From Geosiphon pyriformis (taxonomy: Eukaryota; Glomeromycota; Glomeromycetes; Archaeosporales; Geosiphonaceae), in NCBI GenBank assembly GCA_016748015.1, contig JAAOMT010000352.1, positions 372,001 through 436,000 on the forward strand: a stretch of 64,000 nucleotides of DNA, in the 5' to 3' direction. The first letter of the stretch is position 1. The number at the start of each line of letters is the position of its first letter. A model generated the notes under the pieces. That model was not told the DNA's origin and ran no database searches. It was given only the letters and a program-made list of their open reading frames with translations. Shown here in pieces: positions 35,452 through 46,540 of this stretch. The position numbers and the translations under genes are program-made.

Positions 35452-36930
35452 ATGACCACACCAGACGCAACAACTCTAGAGTATTATCAATCAATTTACA
35501 CCCACTGCAAGCAAAGATTCAACATTCCAGACGGAATTGAAGTTGTCAAGAAATCAGTATACCAATACATTGAAAACTGCATCAACAATTATCTTTTTGG
35601 AAATTACAATATTTCAGAAGTTAGAAGCAACCTTTACAATAATTTAGCACACTATTCACAGTTGGGAACTGAAGACCTTAATAGTAAAACACTTGCCACT
35701 TACTTTCACAAACTTAATTTTAACATTATCAAATACTGTGAAGAAACATATCCAGTGCAGTCTCAATACTCTATTGATTTTGAATTGGAAACAGAAACAA
35801 GCAACAAAGACAAAAACAAATTAAAGCAATACTCAAAAACTACCCCAAATACTCCAACACTACCAAAAACAACTGCCAACCATTTACAAACATCTGAACA
35901 AAGAACCAGTTCAAAACTTTCACTTACCATCACACCTTTTTCAGCTTCACTTGCATAAGCACAAATGCCTAATTCACCCTTGAATCGATTTGCAAGACCA
36001 GAAGATTTTACATCATTCAGAAGTCCCATCAGACAACAAGAACCCCTTCAAACTAGTTCCAATCTCCTTGACTTTCTAGCTGAAAATCAAAGTGAACACT
36101 CTGAGACAGCAGCGAACAAAAAAAACGAACCTGAAATATCTGAAGAAGAATCAATAGACAGTGAAAATGAAGAAGACAAAATGACAACATATATCGCAAA
36201 AATTCCTGAATTTAATGGAGAAGACATTAATACCAGTCCCCAAGAATGGCTCGACCAAGTTACTAAAGCTGGAGATGCAAATGGATGGAATGCTGCCAGA
36301 ATGTTAAAAACAATTCACTACTTTCTCAAAGGAACAGCAGGAAAATGGTTTGAAAACTTGGCTGCCCTATTCAATAATTAGAATGCTTTCAAAGCAGCCT
36401 TCCTTAAACAGTTCACTGACAATAATATCTCTATCACCCTTCACAATCGTTTTCGAACTATCAAACAAGAACTCTCCGAATCTGTTATGACTTATATTGG
36501 GAAATTCAACAAACTTCTTAGACGAATTCACCAACTTGAAACAAACAATTATTATTCCAATGCTCAAATCTTGGATCAATTTATCGCTGGTCTAAAAGAT
36601 AAACTAATTAAAAAGGTTTGCCCACATGTGCCAGAAGATTTAAACTTTGCCATACAGTATACGAAAAGATACAAAATGGCTATAGAAGAAGCCAATCACA
36701 CAAAACTTGTAAATTTGGCAATTGGAGAAACCAGCTCAGCAGCTGAGGAAAAAATTGACCAATTTACAAAGAAGGTTGAAAACTATTTCACCAATTAATA
36801 ACAACAGCAACCCCAAAGATATCAACCACCCCAAAGACGAAATCAAAATAACTTTGCACCACTTTCCAATAACCAGCCTCAGAATTGTCATTACTGTGGA
36901 ATTTCTGGCCACTGGAAAAGAGATTGCAGA
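35452..36930 (+). pseudogene. Element A gag
   Basis: ATG 35452 begins MTTPDATTLEYYQSIYTHCK. Order: a helical N-terminal region, an acidic and Pro-rich linker, IPEFNGEDINTSPQEWLDQV, FLKGTAGKWFENLAALFNN, FKAAFLKQFTDNN and TYIGKFNKLLRRI (capsid-type Gag), then CHYCGISGHWKRDC at about 36,886-36,930, a CX2CX4HX4C zinc knuckle. Four stops: TAA at 35956, TAG at 36379 at a Trp position, and tandem TAA at 36796 and 36799 in a Gln run. The frame is otherwise continuous into pol. Confidence 0.82.
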
Positions 36931-37269
36931 AAGCTACAACAAGACCAACAAAACAGGAGTAATCAATATTACCCTCCACCACAGCAATCTTATTATCAAC
37001 TACCACTACCAGCTTACTATCCACCAAGACCCCAATACCAAAATAACTATTATCAGCCCACTCCACAGCCAATCTAACAGCAATACCAACAACCACCCAC
37101 ACAACATTATCAAGTACTTGCTCGAAGACTGATTACACAAAATCAATTCACACCACAAAACTGATACCAAGTAAACAACAATAGAATCAGTTCGAACAAC
37201 CAATTGGTTCTCTGAAATTCCACTCAACCAAAACCCAACCACTACTACACTCAACCCAGTTATTTAACA

Positions 37270-38016
37270 ATGCCAGAAGAACAGGATTTTCACCATACTG
37301 CACCCTTGAAAGATAGAACTGCAACACAACAACAAAACCCTTCTTATACTCCTACCACAATCCCACTAGCCAGAATCGCTGAAAACGCTAACCTTTCAGA
37401 TATATTTTCTTTTGAGTTTGAAGCAAATGAATCACCATTCTTGCTTAGCAATGCAGCCGCCAATGAACAAAAAGCAATCACGGCTATATACACTGAAGCA
37501 GAAGTCGAAGAAAAGACAATTCGCTTAATTCTAGACAGTGGATCTGTCAGAAGCATTATCACCTACCAGTTAATGCAACAGTTGAAGAGAAATGTTGACC
37601 AACCAGCTCAAACAGTAATTGTCACTGCTGATGGCATGAAAAAAACCCCAGTAGGAGAAATTGACAATTTTCTATTCACTCTTGATAAAATCACCATTCC
37701 AGTCAAAGTTCTTATAATGGACGCACCCCAGTACCAAGCTTTCATCGGAAATGATTGGCTTCAAAAAGCCAATGCTAATCTGAATTGGGAAACACAAGAG
37801 TTAACAATCTCCTACCAAGGACAACACACCTGGGTACCTACTACTTGTGGTACATTTAACAAATGCTCTGAAAAAGCCCCAGCTTTTGAATTTGAACTGA
37901 AAGAAAAAAAACCCCTCATTGAAACATTCATGGCTCTTGGATCGATGTCTAACTGGGCTGATGAAACAGAACAAGAACATTTTACCCCATACTCTGAACC
38001 CGAAACCTCTGGATGA
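37270..38016 (+). pseudogene. Element A aspartic protease
   Basis: A 248-codon open segment in the gag frame. AEVEEKTIRLILDSGSVRSI at residues 77-96 holds the catalytic D-S-G, and VLIMDAPQYQAFIGNDWLQK is the typical second half ending in G-N-DW-L. This is an intact-looking retropepsin domain, but stops on both sides separate it from gag and from the Cys module. The ATG at 37270 is an internal Met, not the true start. Confidence 0.8.
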
Positions 38017-38830
38017 AATATCCCTTACTTAAAACCCAAACCAAGGAAACAATGCCCCTATATTCCTCTTAAATGTAAAAACTGCCACAAGAAACTATTA
38101 TCAATGGAAGCCTGCATTTCACCTAAAGAAGAATATGAGAATCATACTTGTTATTACTGCAAGGCTTGCTACAGAGAACAATGGGGCCATCTAATAAAAA
38201 AGAGCGGAAAATGAGATAACACCCCTTGTTTGACTTGTGGAGATATGCTACTAGAAGAATGCAATTGGATTGATGTAGCCATGAGAGGAGGAGTCTGCAA
38301 TCAGACCTGCCAATATGCTTTATCAATTTCAGAAAAAGTAAAAAGAGGAACACCCTTTAATGTGGCATACAATAGTGCTTTCAACAAACTTTATCACTAC
38401 CCTTATGATGCTGAGATGATTTTCGACCTAGCAATGGCATTAATTAATGGAGCTACCAAAGAAAATGTTCATCAAATGAAGAAAGCAGAATACATTGAAT
38501 ACACCATGGAATTAGCTGGATTTGATTATGAAGACAAAGTAGAAGTCTACCACCAAATTGTAAGTTACACCTACCCAACCCAAGAAGCTCAAATTCAACA
38601 ATTAGAGCAAATAAACATTAGGCTATGTGAAGAATGCATTATGCCTTGTGATGAACAGTGGTGTCCTGAATGCTATGCTTTTAGTATTCTCTTGCCCAGT
38701 GAAAATGATGAGAACAAAATTGAATTTGGAGAACCTGAAGCAACAGAAGAAATTGAAACAACACCCATCTACTTTATCAAAAATCAGCCTGCCTTACAAC
38801 TTAAATACTTCAACAACAATGGACAAGGAA
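38017..38830 (+). pseudogene. Element A Cys-rich zinc-ribbon-like module
   Basis: After stop codons at 38014 and 38212 (the latter at a Trp codon that is TGG in D), Cys pairs occur as CKNC, CYYCKAC, CLTC and CNQTC, and about 120 codons later CEECIMPCDEQWCPEC. The spacing suggests two or three zinc ribbons. The same series is present in D, C and H. I know of no standard Ty3/gypsy domain here between protease and RT. A role in nucleic-acid binding is inference only. Confidence 0.7.
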
Positions 38831-38839
38831 TAAAACCCG

Positions 38840-39240
38840 AAAAAGCACACGAAATTGATGCTGGATATGACCTAAAATATCCAGGCAAGGATACTCTTGT
38901 TCTTAAACCTCAAATCTCTCACAAAAATCAACCTCAAAATTGCACTCAAAATCCCGCCAGGAGCAATGGTTCAAATCACCTCCCAGTCCTCTCTGGCAAG
39001 CAAAGAAATTAATGTCAGAGGAGGAATAATTGATGCTGGATATACTGGAGACATTACAGTGATGCTTCAAAATGAAACTGACAAACCATTCAAGATCGAA
39101 TATGCTGAAAAAATTGCCCAAGCTATTTACCTACTCTTAATCAACATTTCGGGTTTACAACTAGTCAATCAAAGAGAACAATTAGGAAAAAGTGATAGAG
39201 GAACCCAAGGTTTTGGTTCAACTAGACGATTCACAGTTCC
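38840..39240 (+). pseudogene. Element A dUTPase domain with five conserved motifs
   Basis: dUTPase hydrolyses dUTP to dUMP and keeps uracil out of DNA. Motif 1 EIDAGYDLKYPG (38,852-38,887); motif 2 KIPPGAMVQITSQSSLASKE; motif 3 NVRGGIIDAGYTGDITVML with the catalytic Asp; motif 4 EKIAQAIYLLL; motif 5 RGTQGFGSTRR (39,198-39,230). About 130 residues, normal for a trimeric dUTPase subunit. A single extra A near 38,923 shifts frame between motifs 1 and 2, otherwise the domain is uninterrupted. It lies within pol, between the Cys module and the RT. Family assignment rests on all motifs in the right order and spacing; activity of this copy is lost through the frameshift. Confidence 0.88.
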
Positions 39241-41100
39241 AGTTAATATAGCTCTTAACACACAGAACAAATCCCACCAGATTCTCAGACTTTTACAACC
39301 AATTACCATCTCACCCTTTGGAGAACATCCGGAAATCTACATCTGCCTAAAGCCAACAATCACACAACAAATTTTTGAGTCCAATGAACAAGTCTGCTTG
39401 GAACATAATATTTCGATCCCAAACATTTATATTCCAGAAAGAACAAAGAAAGTCCAAGTTACTTTTTACAACCCCAATAATTACTCCATAATTTTATTAA
39501 ATAATTTAGAAATTGGAGTTATTTACAGTAATATATTTCAACAAGAATTACCCCAAACAGTTCCCAATTTCTCTGAAATTATTGAACATTCACTACCAAA
39601 AATCAACTCAAACCCCAGCTCCAAAAACTACTATGTTATCATAAAAAAACTGTCTCAAATCAACATGAGACAACTTGAATCACAACAACAGACCCAGCTC
39701 AAAGAGCTAATTGCAGAATTTGCTGATATCTTTGCTGAAAACAACAATAACTTAGGAAGAACCGATTTGGTCCAACACCAAATTTATACAGGAGATGCTA
39801 AACCAAGAAGACAACAAGCATATCGAGTTGCTCCAAAAAGCCACCAATTTATCCAAGAAGAAGTACAATGAATGCTTAACAATAGGCTTATCCAACCCTC
39901 CATGAGTCCTTGGGCTTTACCTGTAGTGCTAGTTAAAAAGAAAAATGGAAAGATCTGATTTTGTGTTGACTATCGACAACTCAACAGTGTTACAATTAGA
40001 GATGCCTACCCCTTTCCCCAAATTGATAACATGTTAGATGCCCTTGGAAAATCCAAATACTTTTCAACACTAGATTTAGAAAACAGTTATTGACAAGTTG
40101 CTATAGATCTCAAAGATCGCCCCAAGACAGCATTTACCACCCAAGGCGGAAATTACGAGTTCAATGTAATGCCTTTTGGATTATGTAATGCACCAGCAAC
40201 ATTTCAGAGATTAATGGATGTTGTGTACCAAAGACTTCTTTGGAAGTCAGTAGTCATTTATTTTGACAATACTAATATTTATTCTCCATCATTCAAATTA
40301 CACTTAAAACACCTGCGAGAAGTTTTTCAATGATTACGAAAAGCAGGACTAAAACTCAACATCAAAAAATACTACTTTGGAAAAACAAGTTTGGCCTTCC
40401 TTGGACATATCGTTAGTAAAGATAGAATCAAACCAGACCCTGAAAAAATCAGTGTTGTCAAAAACTTCAAAACTCCTCGAAACACTACAAAACTAAGAGA
40501 ATTCATAAGATTAGCATCTTACTATCAGAAGTTTATCAAAAGATTCTCGGAAATTGCAAAACCTCTCAACCAGCTCACCACCAAAAACATTGAATAAAAT
40601 GGACTACCGAATACCAAAAAGCTTTTGAAATTCTCAAGAAAAAACTGACAACAGCTCCAATTCTTGTCTACCCGGATTTCAGCAACCGATTTTGACTAAC
40701 TACAGATGTTTCATATACTGCCTTTGGTGCCATCTTATCACAACTAGATGACAACAGAAATGAGCAAGTAATTGTTTATGCTAGCAGAACATTAAAACCA
40801 GCTGAAAAAAACTACCCTGTCACAGAACTAGAAACAGCAGCCATAATTTGGGCCCTACACCACTTCAACCTTTACCTCAGGCCTAAAGAATTCGATATTA
40901 TTACTGATAATATTGGACTCAAATGGCTTCAGAACAAAAATACTTAGCTAAATGCAAAACAAACCCAATGGACAGAATTTCTAGCAAACTATCGATACAT
41001 AGTACATCACAAACCAGGAAAACTTCACACCAATGTTGACTGTCTTTCTAGAATGAGACAAGATTAGAAAACACAAAAACCAACACTCAACTTAACCAAC
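39241..41100 (+). pseudogene. Element A reverse transcriptase and RNase H
   Basis: A poorly conserved linker (39,241-39,700) leads to LKELIAEFADIFAENNNN, the LVQHQIYTGDAK block, FCVDYRQLNSVTIRDAYPFP, KYFSTLDLENSY, NVMPFGLCNAPATFQRLMDV and VVIYFDNTNIYS, then FLGHIVSKDRIKPDPEKI (RT). The active site is YFDN rather than YxDD. RNase H follows with DVSYTAFGAILSQLDD, VYASRTLKPAEKNYPVTELE and HHKPGKLHTNVDCLSR. TGA replaces Trp in the SYWQ motif at about 40,093. A one-base loss near 40,597 changes frame. Confidence 0.85.
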
Positions 41101-41280
41101 CAAAAGAGCCAACAAACAATGAATTCAGAAAACTACAACAATCTCAAACAATATTTGGAAACATTAACAATTCCAACAGATTGGTCACCAGATGAAAAAC
41201 ATTGACTACAACAATAAGCCAAACAATATTTTCTACACAACAATATTATTTATCATCGAAATTTCAAAAACCCAAATAAA

Positions 41281-42504
41281 CTACTCAGATTAATACAAGA
41301 ACAGAAAAAAGAGACCATATTATACAACATGCACTCAGATCCTTCATCAGCACACTTCGGAAAAGATAGTACCACTCAAAGAACACTAGAATACTACTTT
41401 TGGCCTCGAATGAGAAAAGACATTCACGAATATGTCGAATCTTGTAATAGTTGTCAAAGAAGAGGAGGAACATGCCCTATTGAACTATTAAATCCAATCA
41501 AAGTTGGACAACTCTTTGACCAAGTTGGTATCGATTTAGTTGGACCACTATCTATTACCACTCAAGGAAACCGTTATATTGCAGTAGTGGTAGACTATCT
41601 TACTAAATGGCCTGAAGCCAGAGCCATTCAACGAGCAGATGCGAAATCAGTAGCAAATTTCATCTATGAAGACATTATTTGTAAACACGGATGTCCAATT
41701 GAACTTTTATCTGATCAGGAGACACACTTTGTGAACAACCTGATACAAGAAATTTGCGAACAATTCAATATCAAAAGACCTCTGTCTTCATCCTACCATC
41801 CACAAACAAATGGACTTGTGAAATGTTTTAACAGAACATTGTGTAAGTCATTAGCCAAAGTCTCAACCAATTTTGAGCAAGAGTAGGATATCTTTATTCT
41901 ATCAGTGTTGCTAGCATACAGAACACTAAAACAAGATACCACAAAACACACACCATTTGATTTAACTTATGGAAGAACAGTAACATTACCAATTAGTTTC
42001 ATAGTGAAAACATACCCAGCACAACCAATTGATAAAAACAATTTCCAAGAAACACTTCAGCGAAAAGCCTACACTCTGCTTAGCACATTGGAAGGAAAAC
42101 AACAAATAGCAGCCACTCATATTGAACACTCTCAAGCTCGACAAAAAGAATGGCATAATAACAAATTGTCTCCAGTCACCAATGAATTTAAAATCAGAAA
42201 CAAAGTTCTCTTACACAAAACGAAAGCTGAAAAACAATGGAGTAGAAAATTTGAAAATAAATGGGATGGACCATTCTTTATCCATGAAGTCCTAGGCAAT
42301 AGATCATACAAGCTAAGACTTGATGACAAAATCCTAGCAAAAGTTGCATATGGAGATTGTTTGAAACACTATTATTCCAAAAAAAATTCTGAACCATTAA
42401 TTCCACAAATTAGTACACATTCTCCTTTAGTCAATTCCGAAGATATTTCCCAAAACTTAAAACCAATAGTTGTCATTGAACAATCTTCCAACCTGAATAC
42501 TTAA
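41281..42504 (+). pseudogene. Element A integrase
   Basis: HHCC zinc domain: HSDPSSAHFGKDS and CNSCQRRGG. Catalytic core: GIDLVGPLSITTQGNRYIAV, LLSDQETHFVN and SYHPQTNGLVKCFNRTL; the DDE Glu is Lys here. A TAG at 41884 stands where D and C also have stops in a conserved Trp codon. The C-terminal part from 41905 is open to the natural stop and holds LAYRTLKQDTTKHTPFDLTY, LLHKTKAEKQW and KWDGPFFIHEVLGNRSYKLR (GPY/F module). Confidence 0.87.
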
Positions 42505-42610
42505 ATTAATTTTACTAGTTATTCCCTTATAATTTAGAAACAATCAAAACAAAAATAACATAAAAACCCATACACCAAAAATAATTTTCTTTTATTTCAA
42601 ATTTCTTATA

Positions 42611-43330
42611 ATGACTATTCTTCAAAACATTCAACAATTATCCCAAAAACTAATATTAGCTTTAAAAACAATATCCGAATTATCTATTACTGTTACTGGA
42701 AACCACATTAATTATATCCAAACAGAAGTAGTTACAAATTTAGCCCCAAATTCACGAAAATATCATCCATATAAGAAAAACACAAGAAGTTATTCTGGAA
42801 TTCACCTGCCAGAACTTTTAAAGCTTGCTTTAAGAGAAAACCTAATGCTCATTCCAATTAGTATTCCACCAAATGCTACAATTCAACAAAGACTTCAACT
42901 GTGTCTCAAGGAGGAAAACACTGAATATCCTCCAATCTATAGATATTTCTACATTGGAAAAACACTCTATAAATGAAAACTGGAACTTATAACAGCAAAC
43001 CTCACAAAAAAAGCCATTCAGAAACAACTCCACAATGAATTCAAGACAACAGCTAGATCAACAAACAGTTGCTACAAGTTCAGAGCTGCTCTTAGACTTT
43101 ATGACCTATTTCACATCTGTAAAAACGTACTACAAAACCCAATTTTTCAATCTTTGAAGACTCAATACATTGGAAAACTCACAGAACTGAAATTTCAATA
43201 ATTTTCAGACCAAATTTCTTCAATAATTTTGGATTATTATCTGGAAATGACAGACAGTACTTGGACTTTGATGGAGCTCAGTTTTGAGGAGGAGGTTATG
43301 TTATTAGATGAAATTAGAAATATTATTTAG
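42611..43330 (+). pseudogene. Element A third ORF (ORF3)
   Basis: Starting at ATG 42611 after a 106-bp spacer from the integrase stop, one frame continues 240 codons with only two stops (TGA 42974, TAA 43199) and ends 32 bp inside the 3' LTR. It includes ILQNIQQLSQKLILALKTIS, PPIYRYFYIGKTLYK and LTKKAIQKQLHNEF. The FYIGKTLYK block lines up with FYLGQYVNIQNLY of the D ORF3, and both start with a helical Gln-rich segment. There is no signal peptide or membrane span. Function unknown. Confidence 0.68.
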
Positions 43331-44280
43331 CATAAAATTATCTTATAATTCCTATTATTAATTAGCATATATTATTGTTTCAAATTATCACTTATTACAT
43401 TAGCAAAATGTTCAAAATTATCATTTAATTAATAACTCAATTTGTACACAACACAAATATAACCTAATTGCAATAATCAATCATGCAATACCCTGAACTA
43501 TGTAATATTTAAAAGTTTGCCGAAATTTGTAGAAATTCGCCGAAATAATTGATAGTTCACTGAAATATCTAATAGTTTGCAGAAATAACTTATAGTTTGC
43601 CAAAATGTATCTTTAGTTCAGCAAAATTGTAGAAAATAGCAAAGTTCAAGTTCATAGAATAGTGTTATGACAAGTTGTATAAAAGAAGAGCTTCTCTCTT
43701 TGAGAAAATGTATCTTACTTTAGATTTATTACTTAGAACTATTCCTACATACACAGAAAGAAATAAATATCAAATAATTCGAAAAACCAAATTCTTTAAA
43801 TTATTGCACTTGGAAAATCCTCAAAAACCCAACTAACATTTTGAAATTGATTAGCTACCAATTTCAGTAAACTGTTAGTGACTCCAGACCTGGATAGAAA
43901 AACGTTTTCCTTGATAAAAATCCTATTTCTTTTACATTTCTTTTATTTTATTTTCTTTTCTTATTACAATCATTAAGGTAGTCTACAGATGAGATTCCTG
44001 TAGAAGAGTTGACTTTTACAGCAAAGTAACTACACATTTTTAGTGAGCTTCCAGATAAGCAATTCCTGAGAAAGAGTTGACGTTTACTACAACGTAACTA
44101 CATAAAGCAACTGGCACAGAATTGGCCATTCCACTCATAAGCCTAACAAGTTTAAATTATAGGAGATAATTTGAAGATAAATTCAGTTATTGGAGGTCCA
44201 ACTACTTCCTGGAAACGTGAATTCACAACAAATCAACATTAACAACATTTAAGAAAAGAGACCAAAAACCTCCGATAACA
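43299..44280 (+). repeat. Element A 3' LTR
   Basis: 982 bp, TGTTATTAGATGAAATT to CTCCGATAACA. Over the first 230 bp I compared, the differences from the 5' LTR are all transitions, many of them CA in one copy against TG in the other. A GAGGAGGAGG polypurine tract lies immediately upstream. Confidence 0.93.
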
Positions 44281-44284
44281 CCAG

Positions 44285-44489
44285 TCATCATGCCAAGAAA
44301 AAAATTGACAGAATTGCAATTCTGAGAAGCTACAGATAACAATTATTGAATCTCTGTCTATTATACAAAGAACTCCACCAAAACCTTCAAAGTCATAATA
44401 TTTTTAGCAACCAATATTAATCAAGTCATTGAACACCAAGTTACAGGTTTTGTTATTTGCTTTGAGACCTCAAATAAATACTTATAACA
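44285..44489 (+). repeat. Element D 5' LTR, second part
   Basis: 205 bp completing the 5' LTR; it ends CTTATAACA. The matching stretch of the intact 3' LTR is 57,535-57,739. The bases 44281-44284 (CCAG) are the target duplication of element A. Confidence 0.9.
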
Positions 44490-44550
44490 TTTGGTGCTTC
44501 CTGTAAGATATAATTCTATAGAGAACTAGCACCAACAACAATTATCCAAA

Positions 44551-46330
44551 AGTGGCAGAACCAGAAAACATAGGAGCAAACCATTTAGGATTTGCCAAAT
44601 CCTTGTTTTAATAGTATAGCCAACAATTAGGATTAAACAATAACCATTTCCCAACAGAATCAGTCTTCAACTTCTATATCAACAATAAAATCACAGACTG
44701 CTTAGGAGGAACAGTTAATATCAAACCAGCAAGAAAAAACTTTTATACAGAATTATTTCAACACGCCAGCTTACCAAAAAACCACAGTTTCGCACCAATC
44801 ATCAAGAAAATCAACCAAATTATTGAAAGATACACTCAACAACAATTCTCTATTACCTATACAGACAAAGGCAAAGGAAGATTACAAATACCAGTAGTAA
44901 TGCCTAAAGAAATACAACTACCAACTTGGAAGAAAACAAGAATAGAATTACCAACAAATCTATCATACCACTATACACTAGGAAGCACTATCAACATCAC
45001 ATTAACAGATGTATTCACATTAACCATGACATCAATATTTGGACAATTCCCATTTTAGAGTAAACAAAAAAAAAAAGATTTTCTAGGACTATACAATACA
45101 TATTTTGAAAAATTTAAGTCACAATTGCCAACACCATTAGGACTTTGATCTCCACCACTTCAACCAAATTTCGGAACTGCGAGTCTTTGAGAAATAATGG
45201 AATTAAAAGGAGAACAGAAAGAAAAGAAAAAAGAATTTGAAGATTAAGAATTTATTTACCAGAACCCAATCTCTGAAAACCTGGAAGTTGAAACCCTGAA
45301 TCTTCAAACTCAGCAAAATCTAAACTTGGAAAATTCAGAAATTGAAACTCCAAATATTCAAACATCACCAAATCAGAACAATCCAAATCCCAAGTTAATT
45401 AATCAGCAAAACTTACCTTCAGTAATTGTCATTGATTAGCCATTAATTGAACCAATTCAACAGCAGCAAATACCACTACAACAGTTATTACAACAGCCAC
45501 TTCAACCATCACAACAACCCAACTTAGATCCAATGGCTTATCCACCAATCACAAAACTTGAAAAATTTACTGGCAAAGAGGACAATGCCTAAGTATGACT
45601 TAATGACATAGAAAAAGCCATCACAGCCAATAGATGGAATAATGCCAGAGCCATGCAAGTCATTTTATACTTTCTCTAAGATACCACCAACTCATGGTAT
45701 CAAAGCTTGATTAAAAAACTGGTTACCTTCGACGTGTTCAAAACAAAGTTTCTGAGATACTTTAGCAACAACAATAGTATCAATTGCTTGGCCAACATGT
45801 TTACCACCATGAAACAAGAGGAAACTGAAGCAGTCACTACATACCTAGAATGCTTCCATAGAAATCTGCACCAAATTCAAGCAATTCAAGCTGATTATTT
45901 TACAGCACCACAGATTCTAAATCAATTTATTAGAGATTTGTGCAGTAGCATTCTCCAATGCATATGTCCATTACATTTAGCAGACCTTCAAGCTGCAGTT
46001 ACCAATGCCAAAGATTTTGAAGCAGCAGAATTAGAAGCCAATCATGCCCAAGCCATTAATCTAATAATAAATGAATTATCTGAATTGGATTCGAAATTAA
46101 AACAATTCAGTGATTCAATCAATCAGAAATTAAAGAGATATTTAGTTGACAATTGTGTAATTTATCAGCCACCACAATGATGCATTAATTCTGGAAATGC
46201 AAATCATTTCCAAAATCAGTTGTACTCATCATTATCTAATCAGTCATGGCAGCCTGAAATGCATGTTTGCCACAACTGTAGTAAACAAGGCCATATCCAT
46301 GTCAACTGCTATTTTTATAGTAATCCATGA
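44551..46330 (+). pseudogene. Element D gag
   Basis: Segments in order: NHLGFAKSLF, FAPIIKKINQIIERYTQQQF, TWKKTRIELPTNLSYHY, a Gln/Asn/Pro linker, MAYPPITKLEKFTGKEDN, NRWNNARAMQ, then ORF 45707-46180 with FLRYFSNNNSINCLANMF and LECFHRNLHQIQAIQADYF, and the knuckle CHNCSKQGHIHVNC (46,270-46,310). About ten stops, many at Trp or Gln codons. It is close to the gags of C and H and more distant from A. Confidence 0.78.
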
Positions 46331-46540
46331 TTGGGAAATCAATACAAAAACCTTGATTACAGATTTCAGATCTTGAATCATCACCCAAATCAAGATTAAT
46401 ATTAACCCACTTATCTGCCAATGATACAGCAGCCAATTTATCAACCACCAGTATATCAAACTTTAATTTATTAGCTGTAGCCACAAGTAATATATCAACT
46501 ACAGCCACCAGTAATCTATTAATCCCAACAAATTCAAACA

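Larger units (their letters stand above)
34426..44280 (+). mobile_element. LTR retrotransposon A, full-length Ty3/gypsy with a motif-complete dUTPase domain
   Basis: LTRs 34426-35402 and 43299-44280 flank one gag-pol reading frame and a separate ORF3. Target duplication is CCAA/CCAG inside the 5' LTR of D. Order: gag, protease, Cys-rich module, dUTPase, RT, RNase H, integrase, ORF3. About twenty stops and two single-base indels (near 38,923 in an A5 run and near 40,597) interrupt otherwise well-preserved coding sequence. RT is YFDN and the integrase Glu is Lys, so it is not autonomous, but it is the best-preserved member of the dUTPase family here. Confidence 0.93.

Noticed and set aside
36788-37254. 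Minus-strand ORFs of 104 and 82 residues rich in Val and Gly
   Set aside because: They are the complement of the Asn/Gln/Pro-rich linker after the gag knuckle of element A.
38910-38935. Programmed +1 frameshift in element A before the dUTPase core
   Set aside because: The shift lies in an A5 run inside the dUTPase domain between motifs 1 and 2, and D has the whole domain in one frame. A simple indel is more likely.
40080-42976. TGA read as Trp (altered genetic code) in the retroelements
   Set aside because: TAG and TAA occur at Trp positions as well, TGG is retained at the same sites in sister copies, and the intact host genes here end at TGA or TAA and use TGG. Mutation explains the data better.
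42611-43330. ORF3 as an envelope gene
   Set aside because: No signal peptide, membrane span or furin-like site is visible, and the sequence is polar and helical.
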